From positions 1-64,000 of the forward strand of contig CADACW010000003.1 of assembly GCA_902786565.1 (NCBI GenBank): a DNA stretch of 64,000 bases, in the 5' to 3' direction. The notes under the pieces are model-generated. The model saw only the letters and a list, made by a program, of their open reading frames with translations, ran no database searches and was not told the DNA's origin. Positions within the stretch are counted from its first letter, which is position 1, and the number at the start of each line of letters is the position of its first letter. Origin of the DNA: an uncultured Prevotellaceae bacterium (lineage in GTDB: Bacteria; Bacteroidota; Bacteroidia; Bacteroidales; Bacteroidaceae). Both the position numbers and the translations under genes were made by a program. Shown here piece by piece: positions 7,345-15,118 of this stretch.

Positions 7345-8040
7345 TCACTCAGCCGTCACGTTGTCAGTGGCGAGGGAATCTGCCGGAGCCGTACACTGAA
7401 CACTCACGAACAGCTGGACGAAGCGCTTGCCGGCATCCTTCAGTCCAGCCTTAATCATGTCGTTCACGCCGTTGGAGGTCAGTGTGGCGCCCGTCACGCA
7501 GTCCACCTGCGTCTCGGGGTCCTCCACGTTCTTGACCACGGCGAGTGCCACTTCGCTACCGTCGGTAGGGTCAGCGAATACCTTCTTGCCGATGAATTTC
7601 TCCTGCCACTTCTGCGAGTCCTTGATTTCGGCTCCCAGGCCGGCGGTCTCGCTCTCGTGGTTGAAGTAAGCACCATAGACAACGGGCTCTTCATCGCCAT
7701 GGATGGAGATGTAGCCGCTGATGCCGCCCCAGAGGCCCATACCCTTCAGGGAAACGACGAGGATGTCCTCACCGTCAATCTCGCAGGCATAGTATTTCTG
7801 GCCGTCCATCTCGCCCTCATTCTTCACCACCTCGGCATACTTTGCCTCGGCCTCTGCGCCGTCCAGGTCGCGGATGTTGAGCGAATAGAGGATTTGTTTC
7901 TTCACATCGAGGGCCACGTTGGCGTCCTGCATCGGCTTCAAGGCCTTGAAGATGAAGGCCAGCAGGAAGGCCACGATGACCACGAGTATCGCACTATATA
8001 TAATAATGTACGAATTTGAATTTGTATTTAGCTTGCTCAT
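7345..8040 (-). CDS. nqrC: Na+-translocating NADH:quinone reductase subunit C
   Basis: A subunit of about 231 residues with one N-terminal membrane helix (IIIYSAILVVIVAFLLAFIF) and an FMN-binding domain. The covalent FMN site is TGATLT, the S/T-G-A-S/T-x-T motif whose last Thr carries FMN by a phosphoester bond. The ATG at 8040 (MSKLNTNSNSY) is preferred over an upstream TTG at 8049 that falls in the CAATTTT repeat. The C-terminal tail (CTAPADSLATDNVTAE) is longer than usual. The domain faces the outside of the inner membrane. Confidence 0.95.
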   Translation of the reverse strand: MSKLNTNSNSYIIIYSAILVVIVAFLLAFIFKALKPMQDANVALDVKKQILYSLNIRDLDGAEAEAKYAEVVKNEGEMDGQKYYACEIDGEDILVVSLKGMGLWGGISGYISIHGDEEPVVYGAYFNHESETAGLGAEIKDSQKWQEKFIGKKVFADPTDGSEVALAVVKNVEDPETQVDCVTGATLTSNGVNDMIKAGLKDAGKRFVQLFVSVQCTAPADSLATDNVTAE

Positions 8041-8070
8041 AATTTTCAATTTTCAATTATCAATTTTCAA
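8041..8070. repeat. CAATTTT spacer repeat between nqrB and nqrC
   Basis: Four imperfect copies of a CAATTTT/CAATTAT heptamer-like unit fill the gap between nqrB and nqrC. Such AT-rich spacers are frequent between Bacteroidetes genes. No other function is evident. Confidence 0.5.
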
Positions 8071-9234
8071 TTAAGAGTTGCTTCCTCTCTTCATTCGTTT
8101 TGCAATGTTTCTTTCCACCACAAAGTGGTCAATCGTAGGAGCAAACAAGTTCATCAGCAGGATGGCGAGCATCATGCCCTCAGGGTAGCCGGGGTTCATG
8201 ACGCGGATGATGACAGCCATGGCGCCGATGATGAAACCATAGAACCACTTGCCCGTCTCCGTGCGGCACGAGGTCACAGGGTCGGTGGCCATGAACACGG
8301 CACCGAAGCAGAAGCCGCCCAGCACCAGGTGCTCGTACCACGCGATGGGCGTCATGCCCATGCTCTCGAAGCAGCAGGCCATCAGACCGCCACCCACGAA
8401 GACGCTCAGCATGGTCTTCCACGAGGCGATGCCCGTCCAGAGCAGCAGCAGTGCGCCCAGGGCAATGGCGATGACGCTGGTCTCGCCGATAGAGCCGGGA
8501 ATGAGACCTACAATCATGTCCTGCAACGAGGCGGTCACCTCTGCGCCCTGCCCCACCTGTCCGAGCGGAGTGGCCATGGTGAAGCCGTCGGGCAGCGTCT
8601 GGCCCAGTCCGAAGATGCTGTCCTGTGCCACCCACACCTGGTCGCCGCTCATCTTCGACGGATAAGCGAAGAAGAGAAAGGCGCGGCAGAGCAGCGCGGG
8701 GTTGAAGATGTTCATGCCCGTGCCGCCAAAAATCTCCTTGCCGATAATCACGGCGAAGGCCACGGCGATGGCCAGTATCCACAGCGGGCACTCCACGGGG
8801 ATGATGAGGGGGATGAGGATGCCCGACACAAGGAATCCCTCCTGAATCTCCTCGCCCTTCCACTGTGCCCAGGCAAACTCGATGCCGAGGCCCACGATGT
8901 AAGAGACAAGAATCTTGGGCAGCACGGCCAGGAAGCCGAAGCAGAACATCTCACAGAAGCCCGTCGTGGCCAGTGCTCCGGCGGCAAGGGCGTTCTGGTA
9001 GCCCACATTGTACATGCCGAAGAGCATGGCGGGCATCAGTGCCAGCACCACCATGCTCATGATACGCTTCGAGTCGATGGCGTCGTGGATGTGCACGCCG
9101 CCGGCCTTCGCCGTGTCGTTGGGCACGTAGAGGAACGTCTCGAAGCCGTCGAACAGACTGCGGAAAGCATGCAGCTTGCCTTCTGGTTCGAAGTTCGGCT
9201 TGATTTTATTCAGATAGTTTCTTAATGCTTTCAT
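8071..9234 (-). CDS. nqrB: Na+-translocating NADH:quinone reductase subunit B
   Basis: A 387-residue integral membrane subunit with about ten hydrophobic helices; it forms the main Na+ channel. The family N-terminus MKALRNYLNKIKPNFEPEGKL is present. The covalent FMN site is in PDGFTMATPL, the Thr of ATPL corresponding to the flavinylated Thr. The Gly-rich GTGMNIFNPAL and the DPVTSCRTETGKW loop are also conserved. It lies 5 bp downstream of nqrA. Confidence 0.95.
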   Translation of the reverse strand: MKALRNYLNKIKPNFEPEGKLHAFRSLFDGFETFLYVPNDTAKAGGVHIHDAIDSKRIMSMVVLALMPAMLFGMYNVGYQNALAAGALATTGFCEMFCFGFLAVLPKILVSYIVGLGIEFAWAQWKGEEIQEGFLVSGILIPLIIPVECPLWILAIAVAFAVIIGKEIFGGTGMNIFNPALLCRAFLFFAYPSKMSGDQVWVAQDSIFGLGQTLPDGFTMATPLGQVGQGAEVTASLQDMIVGLIPGSIGETSVIAIALGALLLLWTGIASWKTMLSVFVGGGLMACCFESMGMTPIAWYEHLVLGGFCFGAVFMATDPVTSCRTETGKWFYGFIIGAMAVIIRVMNPGYPEGMMLAILLMNLFAPTIDHFVVERNIAKRMKRGSNS

Positions 9235-9239
9235 AGTCT

Positions 9240-10604
9240 TTATGCGTTTTCTTTACGTAATATGTCCAGTCCCTCGCGGACAATGCGCTGCAGCTCCAAC
9301 TTCGACGAGTCGACAAACTCGGCCAGGGCGAAGTCTTCGGGGCTGACCTCGTAGATGCCAAGCTGCTCCTGGCGGTCGATGTCGCCGGTGATGATGGCCT
9401 TGATGAGGTACTCGCCGTAGATGTCCATGGGCAGCACGCGGTCGTACTCGCCGCTCATGATGATGTGGCGCTCGCCGCCCTTCACGCGGGCGTCGAGGGC
9501 GTAGTCCTTCTTGCCGCAGAGCCACGAGAAGTAGCTGCGGCTGACGGAGAACTGCTTCAGTCGCGGCATGATCCAGCCCAGCATCTCGTCGGCATCGTCG
9601 CCTTCGGGAATGACGGTAATCTCGGAAGAATGGGCACCGAGGAATCCGTCCTTTGTGGTCTTTCGGCCCGTCAGCACATTGCCGTTGATGATGCGCACGC
9701 TGTGGCCGGCGTCGTAGCTATTGGCCAGCAGCGTCTGCAACTCCTGCCCCACGAGCATGTCTACATAACAGGGCTTCTTCACCTCGCTGCCGCAGAGGGC
9801 CACGGTGCGGGTCAGGTCTACACGGCCCGTGTTCAGCAGTCGGCCAATGAAGAGCACCACCGTGGGGTCGCCGATGGTCCACACCACCTCGCCCTTGTTC
9901 ACCGGGTCCAGATGGTTCACCTGCACGCCCACATTGCCTGCCGGGCAAGGGCCGTCGAAGATGGTCACCTCCAGTTCCACTTGTTGCTGTAGTACAGCAA
10001 CAGACTGGACGAGGGGCGACTGCGGGCCTACGCCCACATGGACTTTTGCAATCTTGGCCAGTGCCTGCAGACCCGTGACGAAGTCGGGCTCCTGGCGCTT
10101 CACCTCGAAGTCGAAGCTGGCGGCCAGCGGCTTGTCGCGCAGGGCCGATACGAAAATTGCCTTCGGCTGGGCCACCGGATTGGCGGAGACAGCGTAGGGC
10201 AACTGATTGATGTAACCAAAGAGTCCTGCATTGAGCAGCAATTCCTTGACAGCCTGGCCATCCATCTTGGCCACGTCGTGGCGGCCAAAGTCGGCATAGT
10301 GCTGCTCCTTGTCGGCCTCCACCTTGATGCAGAGCACCTTGCGGCGCTCGCCGCGCTCCACGGCTGTCACCTTGCCGCTGACAGGCGAGGCGAACCTCAC
10401 TTCGGGATACAGCTTGTTCACAAACAGGGCATCCCCGGCCTTGACAGTGTCACCCTCGCGGACAACGACCTTGGGTGTCACCCCCTCGAAGTCGTCGGGC
10501 ACAAGCGCATAGTGCCCGTTTGACTTCAGCGAGAGTTTGGTCTCCTCAGCCTTGCCTTGCAGATGAATATCCAAGCCTTTGTGTAGCTTAATAACATTTG
10601 CCAT
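9240..10604 (-). CDS. nqrA: Na+-translocating NADH:quinone reductase subunit A
   Basis: A 454-residue cytoplasmic subunit and first gene of the operon. The ATG at 10,604 (MANVIKLHKGLDIHLQGK) gives the standard family start; the frame is open further upstream but that extension includes the promoter box and is not family-like. An N-terminal barrel-sandwich/biotinyl-like domain (VREGDTVKAGDALF) is followed by the conserved core with VNHLDPVNKGEVVWTIG and KQFSVSRSYFSW. NqrA contributes to ubiquinone binding at the cytoplasmic face. Confidence 0.96.
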   Translation of the reverse strand: MANVIKLHKGLDIHLQGKAEETKLSLKSNGHYALVPDDFEGVTPKVVVREGDTVKAGDALFVNKLYPEVRFASPVSGKVTAVERGERRKVLCIKVEADKEQHYADFGRHDVAKMDGQAVKELLLNAGLFGYINQLPYAVSANPVAQPKAIFVSALRDKPLAASFDFEVKRQEPDFVTGLQALAKIAKVHVGVGPQSPLVQSVAVLQQQVELEVTIFDGPCPAGNVGVQVNHLDPVNKGEVVWTIGDPTVVLFIGRLLNTGRVDLTRTVALCGSEVKKPCYVDMLVGQELQTLLANSYDAGHSVRIINGNVLTGRKTTKDGFLGAHSSEITVIPEGDDADEMLGWIMPRLKQFSVSRSYFSWLCGKKDYALDARVKGGERHIIMSGEYDRVLPMDIYGEYLIKAIITGDIDRQEQLGIYEVSPEDFALAEFVDSSKLELQRIVREGLDILRKENA

Positions 10605-10641
10605 ATAATTAACTTTGAGTGTAAATCTGGATTTGCGACTG

Positions 10642-10649
10642 CAAAAGTA
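10642..10649 (-). promoter_or_regulatory. -7 promoter box of the nqr-kdu operon
   Basis: On the minus strand TACTTTTG matches TANNTTTG, 38 bp upstream of the nqrA ATG. It is the only recognisable box before the run of genes ending with kduD. Confidence 0.55.
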
Positions 10650-10744
10650 ATAAAAAAAAGTTAGAACGGCGAAAAAAGGAGACAAATATCTTCCTTTTTC
10701 CGCTGTTTATGATAAAAAACAAGTTTTTTTGCTGATTATTTGTA

Positions 10745-11731
10745 TTACACGAAGAGCGAATACTCTTTCACGTTCCAGGCCAATGCGCTGGCCCCCAGCA
10801 CGTCGCGGTCTACATCGTCCAGATTCGACGACATCAGCTTCACCTTGCCCTTCAAGTTGTGGAAGACATGCTCCTCGAAAGAGTCGTTGGTGGGCTCCAG
10901 CAGCCACTTGCCGGCATTCGACAGGCCACCGGTGATGATGATGGCCTCGGGATTGAGCACCGAGGCGTAGTTGGCCAGGCTCAGGCCCAGGATGAAGCCC
11001 GTGCGGCGGAACACCTCGATGGCCAGCTCGTCGCCCTTGTCGCAACATTCGGCTATGAACTTGGGGGTCAAGTTCTCCTGGTCCCTCAGCAGCGAGGGCC
11101 GGCTGTCTTCGGCCATCATCTCTTCTGCTGTCTTTACCACGCCCTTTGCCCCGACGTATGCCTCCAGACAGCCCCTGTTGCCACAGCCACACAGGCGCCC
11201 GTTGTGGCAGATGCAGGTGTGGCCTATCTCGCCGGCAAAGCCATTGACACCCAGGTGTGCCTTTCCGTTGGAGAAGACACAACTGCCCACGCCGTGGCCC
11301 AGATTCACCACAATGAAATCCTTCATGCCGTGGGCGCCACCGAACACATATTCGCCCAGGGCCCGTGCGTGCACGTCGTTGCCAAGGGCCACGGCCAGAC
11401 CCAGCTGGTCGCGCAGCATAGCCGCCATCGGAATCTTGCCCTTCCAAGGCATGTTGGGCGCATTCTCCATACAGCCTGTAAGGAAGTTGCCACTGGGCGA
11501 ACTGATGCCCACCGACCTGATGGACTCATAGCCGCCATTTTCTTCAACAAGCATAATGATACGCTCAGAAAGGTACGACACGAAATCGTTTGCCGTAGGG
11601 AACTGAGTGGTGGAAAATGATGCCTTGGCTATGATGTTACCACGCACGTCGACAATGGCATACTTGGTAACCTCAAGACTGATGTCAACACCGACAACTC
11701 TGGTCTTTATAGTATTGTTCTGTACCATCAT
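10745..11731 (-). CDS. ROK family sugar kinase (glucokinase-like)
   Basis: A 328-residue ROK protein without the N-terminal helix-turn-helix of NagC/XylR repressors, so probably a cytoplasmic sugar kinase. The first phosphate loop is GVDISLEVTKYAIVD, in which the usual DxGGT is altered to DISLEVT. The zinc site is intact, with His in GEIGHTCI and Cys in CGCGNRGCLE; the catalytic Asp lies in LGNDVHARALGE. The phosphate-2 loop is VNLGHGVGS and the adenosine loop IIITGGLSN. Glucose or an N-acetylhexosamine is a plausible substrate, not determinable here. It is divergent from the gene at 11,888. Confidence 0.88.
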   Translation of the reverse strand: MMVQNNTIKTRVVGVDISLEVTKYAIVDVRGNIIAKASFSTTQFPTANDFVSYLSERIIMLVEENGGYESIRSVGISSPSGNFLTGCMENAPNMPWKGKIPMAAMLRDQLGLAVALGNDVHARALGEYVFGGAHGMKDFIVVNLGHGVGSCVFSNGKAHLGVNGFAGEIGHTCICHNGRLCGCGNRGCLEAYVGAKGVVKTAEEMMAEDSRPSLLRDQENLTPKFIAECCDKGDELAIEVFRRTGFILGLSLANYASVLNPEAIIITGGLSNAGKWLLEPTNDSFEEHVFHNLKGKVKLMSSNLDDVDRDVLGASALAWNVKEYSLFV

Positions 11732-11759
11732 TATGTTATAGAATATGTTAAAGGCGGCG

Positions 11760-11767
11760 CAAAAATA
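11760..11767 (-). promoter_or_regulatory. -7 box of the ROK kinase gene
   Basis: On the minus strand TATTTTTG matches TANNTTTG 29 bp upstream of the ROK start codon. Confidence 0.5.
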
Positions 11768-11831
11768 GCCATTTTTTTGTTAACGGCCAAAGAATTTGTC
11801 GTATTTTTTTTCTTTTCTCCCAAATATTTCA

Positions 11832-11839
11832 TAATTTTG
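11832..11839 (+). promoter_or_regulatory. -7 box of the lipoprotein gene at 11,888
   Basis: TAATTTTG matches TANNTTTG about 49 bp upstream of the ATG at 11,888. It forms a divergent promoter region with the box at 11,760-11,767. Confidence 0.5.
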
Positions 11840-11887
11840 CCGCCAATTTAAGGTTTTTATTTGATTTCTAACAAAAAAACGAACAAA

Positions 11888-12463
11888 ATGAAGAAACTAT
11901 TTGTCATGGCCTTGGCAGCACTTGCCATAGGCTTCACCTCGTGCAGCGAGAGCACGCAGAAGGGCGACGACGTGGCCGCCATGGTGGAAAACCTGAAGAC
12001 TCAGCTGGAGGCTGGCGACGCATCGGCCCTGCAGGGAGCTCTGCAGAGCGCACAGGAGAAGATTGGCGAACTGGTGGCCAAGGACCCCGAAACGGCCAAG
12101 ACCTACGTGGCCAAGGTTCAGGAATTTCTGAAGGCTAACAACGAGAAGGTGGTGGCCCTCGTAGGCGACAACGAAATGGCCAAGGGCATCGTGACCACGC
12201 TGGTCAATGCTCCTGCCGACGTGGTGGTGAGCGCACTGGCTGGCGGACAGACACTGGCCGACCAAGCCAAGGAGGCCGCCAAGGAGGCCGCCAAGAATGC
12301 TGCCGAGCAGCTGCAGCAGAGCGCCGACAGCGCCCAGGATGCCATCAGCAAGGCCGTAGAGGAGAAGGCCAACGAGATGGTGGAGGACGCCAAGCAGAAG
12401 ATGAACGAAAAAATCAACGAGGGTGCCGAGGAACTGCTCAAGGGAGCCGGCCTGAAGAAATAG
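11888..12463 (+). CDS. Helical lipoprotein, function unknown
   Basis: A 191-residue protein counted from the ATG at 11,888 (MKKLFVMALAALAIGFTSC), chosen because it gives a lipoprotein signal with lipobox GFTSC|S. The mature protein is almost entirely helical and rich in Ala, Glu and Lys, with heptad-like repeats (KEAAKEAAKNAAEQLQQ, EEKANEMVEDAKQKMNEK), suggesting a periplasmic coiled coil tethered to a membrane. No enzyme motif is visible. A strong terminator follows at 12,481, so it is monocistronic. The composition resembles apolipoprotein-like stress proteins, but that is only resemblance. Confidence 0.85.
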   Translation: MKKLFVMALAALAIGFTSCSESTQKGDDVAAMVENLKTQLEAGDASALQGALQSAQEKIGELVAKDPETAKTYVAKVQEFLKANNEKVVALVGDNEMAKGIVTTLVNAPADVVVSALAGGQTLADQAKEAAKEAAKNAAEQLQQSADSAQDAISKAVEEKANEMVEDAKQKMNEKINEGAEELLKGAGLKK

Positions 12464-12480
12464 TCGTTTGTTGAAGAAAC

Positions 12481-12517
12481 CGGGGCATTCGTTGAACGAA
12501 TTTGCCCCGTTTTTTTA
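12481..12517 (+). terminator. Rho-independent terminator
   Basis: An inverted repeat CGGGGCA...TGCCCCG, with an inner TTCGTT/AACGAA extension, is followed by eight T residues (12,510-12,517). It closes the lipoprotein transcript. Confidence 0.85.
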
Positions 12518-12562
12518 TTACATCTAATTTTGCAACGAAATCAGAAGATTATAACTATCACT

Positions 12563-13537
12563 ATGAAGAAAACTTTACTCAGCATCTTCTTGCTCGCCAC
12601 TGGCGCAGGCGTGGCATCGGCCATCGAAGACAACACCGTAGAGATAGTCTACAGCGGCACATCGGCCACCGTCAGCGTGGCCTCGAACATCAGCGGCATC
12701 GTCACCGATGTCAGCAGCGGCTCGCACGTGCGCCTCATCCAGTCGGCTGGCTTCGCCGGCAACGCACTTGGCGAAATCACCTACATCCTCTCCGGCACAT
12801 CGGCCGACGGCGAGTTCTATCTCGACGGGGCCTACAAGTGCTCGTTGACGCTCAACAACCTCACACTGACCAACCCCAGCGGGCCCGCCATCAACGTTCA
12901 GAACGGCAAGCGCGTCAAGGTGTCGGCTCCAAGCGGGACCGTGAGCACCCTGGCCGACGGGGCCAACGAAGACTACAACGGCTGCTTCCACTGCAAGGGC
13001 CACACCGAGTTCAAGGGCAAGGGCACACTCAACGTGGTGGGCAACTCGAAGCATGCCGTCTACAGCAAGGAGTATGTGGAGGTGAAAAACCTGACACTCA
13101 ACATCACCGGCGCACAGAAAGACGGCATACACTGCAAGGAATACTTCATGATGGAGAGCGGCACGCTGAACATCAGCGGCGTGGCCGACGACGGCATACA
13201 GGTGGAACTGGACGGCACCGTGTCGACAGGCACCCTGGCCGACCATGAAGACGAGGACTCCGGCAACGTCTACATGCTCGACGGCACGCTCGCCATCAGC
13301 AACTACGGCAGCAAGGCCATCAAGGCCGACGGCACCGTGACCTACACCGGCGGCACCCGCAACTTCGACACTGCCGACGTGACCGAGAATGCCATCTCCG
13401 GCATTGACGGCATGATTGTCTCTGGCATTGATGGCACCGCCGCCGTCTACGACCTTAGCGGACGCCGCACCACCAGCTCCGCCAAGGGCATCAGCGTGGT
13501 CAAGATGGGCGGCCAGACGCGCAAGGTGATAAGATAA
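12563..13537 (+). CDS. Secreted carbohydrate-binding (Cthe_2159-like) protein
   Basis: About 324 residues from the ATG at 12,563, which begins a signal peptide (MKKTLLSIFLLATGAGVASA); the frame is open further upstream but without signal logic. The body is a right-handed beta-helix of short repeats (LTLNNLTLTNPSGPAINV, FKGKGTLNVVGNSKHAV, KNLTLNITGAQKDGIHC), like the Cthe_2159/DUF4353 family, whose founding member binds acidic polysaccharides with calcium. The C-terminus (AAVYDLSGRR ... KGISVVKMGG ... RKVIR) resembles the sorting/anchoring tails of secreted Prevotella proteins. With kduI/kduD nearby, a role in uronate-containing glycan use is conceivable but inferred. Confidence 0.75.
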   Translation: MKKTLLSIFLLATGAGVASAIEDNTVEIVYSGTSATVSVASNISGIVTDVSSGSHVRLIQSAGFAGNALGEITYILSGTSADGEFYLDGAYKCSLTLNNLTLTNPSGPAINVQNGKRVKVSAPSGTVSTLADGANEDYNGCFHCKGHTEFKGKGTLNVVGNSKHAVYSKEYVEVKNLTLNITGAQKDGIHCKEYFMMESGTLNISGVADDGIQVELDGTVSTGTLADHEDEDSGNVYMLDGTLAISNYGSKAIKADGTVTYTGGTRNFDTADVTENAISGIDGMIVSGIDGTAAVYDLSGRRTTSSAKGISVVKMGGQTRKVIR

Positions 13538-13551
13538 CTCCACCCCACCCT

Positions 13552-14760
13552 ATGCTGCACTACCGCGAAGACCGGAAGGAGACGCTCGTCTACATCGTGA
13601 TGTGGGCGCTGGTGTTTCTGGCTCCCCTGGCCAGCGTCTATATACACTCGCTGGAGCACGACGCGACGATGACGGCCGACGTCATCCCCTGGGGCGGCGT
13701 GTTTGCCGTCTGGCGGCAGGCGCTGGTCTTCCTGGTGGCATTTCTGGTGCACAACTATCTGCTGGCGCCGCTCCTTTTGGGCGGTCGCCGGCGGGTGTTC
13801 TACTTCTGCGCCATAGCGGTGCTGCTCAGTCTCTTTGTCACGGTGCAGTGCATCAGCCGCCCCGACACGCATAAGCGGCATAGACTACATGAGCGTATGG
13901 AGATGCGCCACGGGCCAAAACCCGATGAGTCCGGCGCCTTCGAGACACCCAGCGGCTTTGACCACCGCGACATGCCGCCCCGCCACGACGGGTTCGAGGG
14001 CAACAGGTTCGAGGGCGGCAAGCACCAACCGCCCATCCTCATAGGCGAGCACGACCTGGTGGCCACCATCGTCTTCCTGCTCATGCTGGGAGTCAACTGG
14101 GGCATCAAGCTCTACTTCCGCCACCTGCGCGACCGCGAGCGGATGGCCCTGCTGGAAAGGGAGAACCTGGAGCAACAGCTGGAGTATCTGAAGTATCAGA
14201 TCAACCCGCACTTCCTGATGAACACGCTCAACAACATCCATGCTCTGGTGGACATTGACCCCGAACAGGCCAAAGACTCCATCGTGCAACTGTCGAAGAT
14301 CATGCGCTTCGTGCTCTACGAGGGCTCCAAGCAGATGGTGCCCCTCCGCCAGGAAATCCTCTTCCTGCAGAACTATATCGAACTGATGCGCAAGCGCGTG
14401 GCCGACCAGGTGGACATCCGGGTGAGCCTGCCGGACATGCTGCCCGACCGCGAGGTGCCGCCGCTGATGCTCATCACCTTCGTTGAGAATGCTTTCAAGC
14501 ACGGCGTCAGCTATCAGCAGCCCTCGTTCATCAACATTCGCATCAGCATAGACGGGAGCACGGACAGCCCCCAGCCGGCATCGCTCCATTTCGTCTGCAG
14601 CAACAGCAAGATTCCGCAGGCTGAAGACCGCCACGGCGGCGTGGGGCTGCAGAACGCAAAGCGCCGCCTCGACCTGCTCTATGCCGACCGCTACGACCTG
14701 CACATCGACGATGCCGCTGACACCTACACCGTCACCCTCCAGATTCCTTTGGGGTCGTAA
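13552..14760 (+). CDS. LytS-type sensor histidine kinase
   Basis: A 402-residue membrane kinase. Three or four hydrophobic segments lie in the first 180 residues, interrupted by a Pro/His-rich polar loop (about residues 105-165). A coiled-coil linker (RERMALLERENLEQQLEYLK) leads to the His_kinase motif YQINPHFLMNTLNNI with the phospho-accepting His at residue 220. The ATPase domain has N-box FVENAFKHG and G-box GGVGLQNAKRR. Such kinases usually pair with a LytTR response regulator next door; none is present, since the next gene is sprA on the other strand. It starts 14 bp after the preceding gene and may be cotranscribed with it. Confidence 0.88.
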   Translation: MLHYREDRKETLVYIVMWALVFLAPLASVYIHSLEHDATMTADVIPWGGVFAVWRQALVFLVAFLVHNYLLAPLLLGGRRRVFYFCAIAVLLSLFVTVQCISRPDTHKRHRLHERMEMRHGPKPDESGAFETPSGFDHRDMPPRHDGFEGNRFEGGKHQPPILIGEHDLVATIVFLLMLGVNWGIKLYFRHLRDRERMALLERENLEQQLEYLKYQINPHFLMNTLNNIHALVDIDPEQAKDSIVQLSKIMRFVLYEGSKQMVPLRQEILFLQNYIELMRKRVADQVDIRVSLPDMLPDREVPPLMLITFVENAFKHGVSYQQPSFINIRISIDGSTDSPQPASLHFVCSNSKIPQAEDRHGGVGLQNAKRRLDLLYADRYDLHIDDAADTYTVTLQIPLGS

Positions 14761-14819
14761 AGTTTTCTCCCATTTTGGAGAGTCCGCCTCTCCCCCCAGC
14801 TCTCCCCCCGCCCCTTTCC

Positions 14820-15012
14820 GCCTCTCCCCCCGCCCCTGTAAGGGGAGGGGTTGGGAGAGGGGTGCAACTCGCCGCAGCGTATAGACGGACGAACAGGCTA
14901 TGTAAGACATAAGAACATATTTGCCAAAGGTGTCTGAAGGGGCATATTAAGCTGAAGCCGGAAGGGAATACCCCTCCCCCGACCCCTCCCCTTAAGGGGC
15001 GGGGGGAGAGGC
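14820..15012. repeat. Inverted pair of GC-rich extragenic palindromes
   Basis: A 44-bp element at 14,820-14,863 (core CCCCT-GTA-AGGGGAGGGG) recurs inverted at 14,970-15,012 with only a few differences. A partial copy (14,786-14,817) precedes it. Both contain their own CCCCT/AGGGG palindrome. They fill the 358-bp gap between the convergent histidine kinase and sprA, where no gene is seen. They could act as a bidirectional terminator or be REP-like repeats. Confidence 0.7.
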
Positions 15013-15041
15013 TTTCATCCAATCATAGGAATATCGTAAAT

Positions 15042-15107
15042 GGGAGTTATAAGGTATATAACTATGAGTTATAAGGTATATAACTGGGAGTTATAAGGTA
15101 TATAAGT
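15042..15107. repeat. Three tandem 22-bp repeats at the sprA 3' end
   Basis: Units start at 15,042, 15,064 and 15,086. They share GAGTTATAAGGTATATAA and differ at the first bases. The array ends 12 bp before the sprA stop codon on the minus strand. Confidence 0.8.
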
Positions 15108-15118
15108 CTATGCGAGGC

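Noticed and set aside
9240..10685. NqrA with a 27-residue N-terminal extension
   Set aside because: The extension is hydrophobic and unlike the family, and it covers the promoter box at 10,642. The ATG at 10,604 gives the canonical N-terminus.
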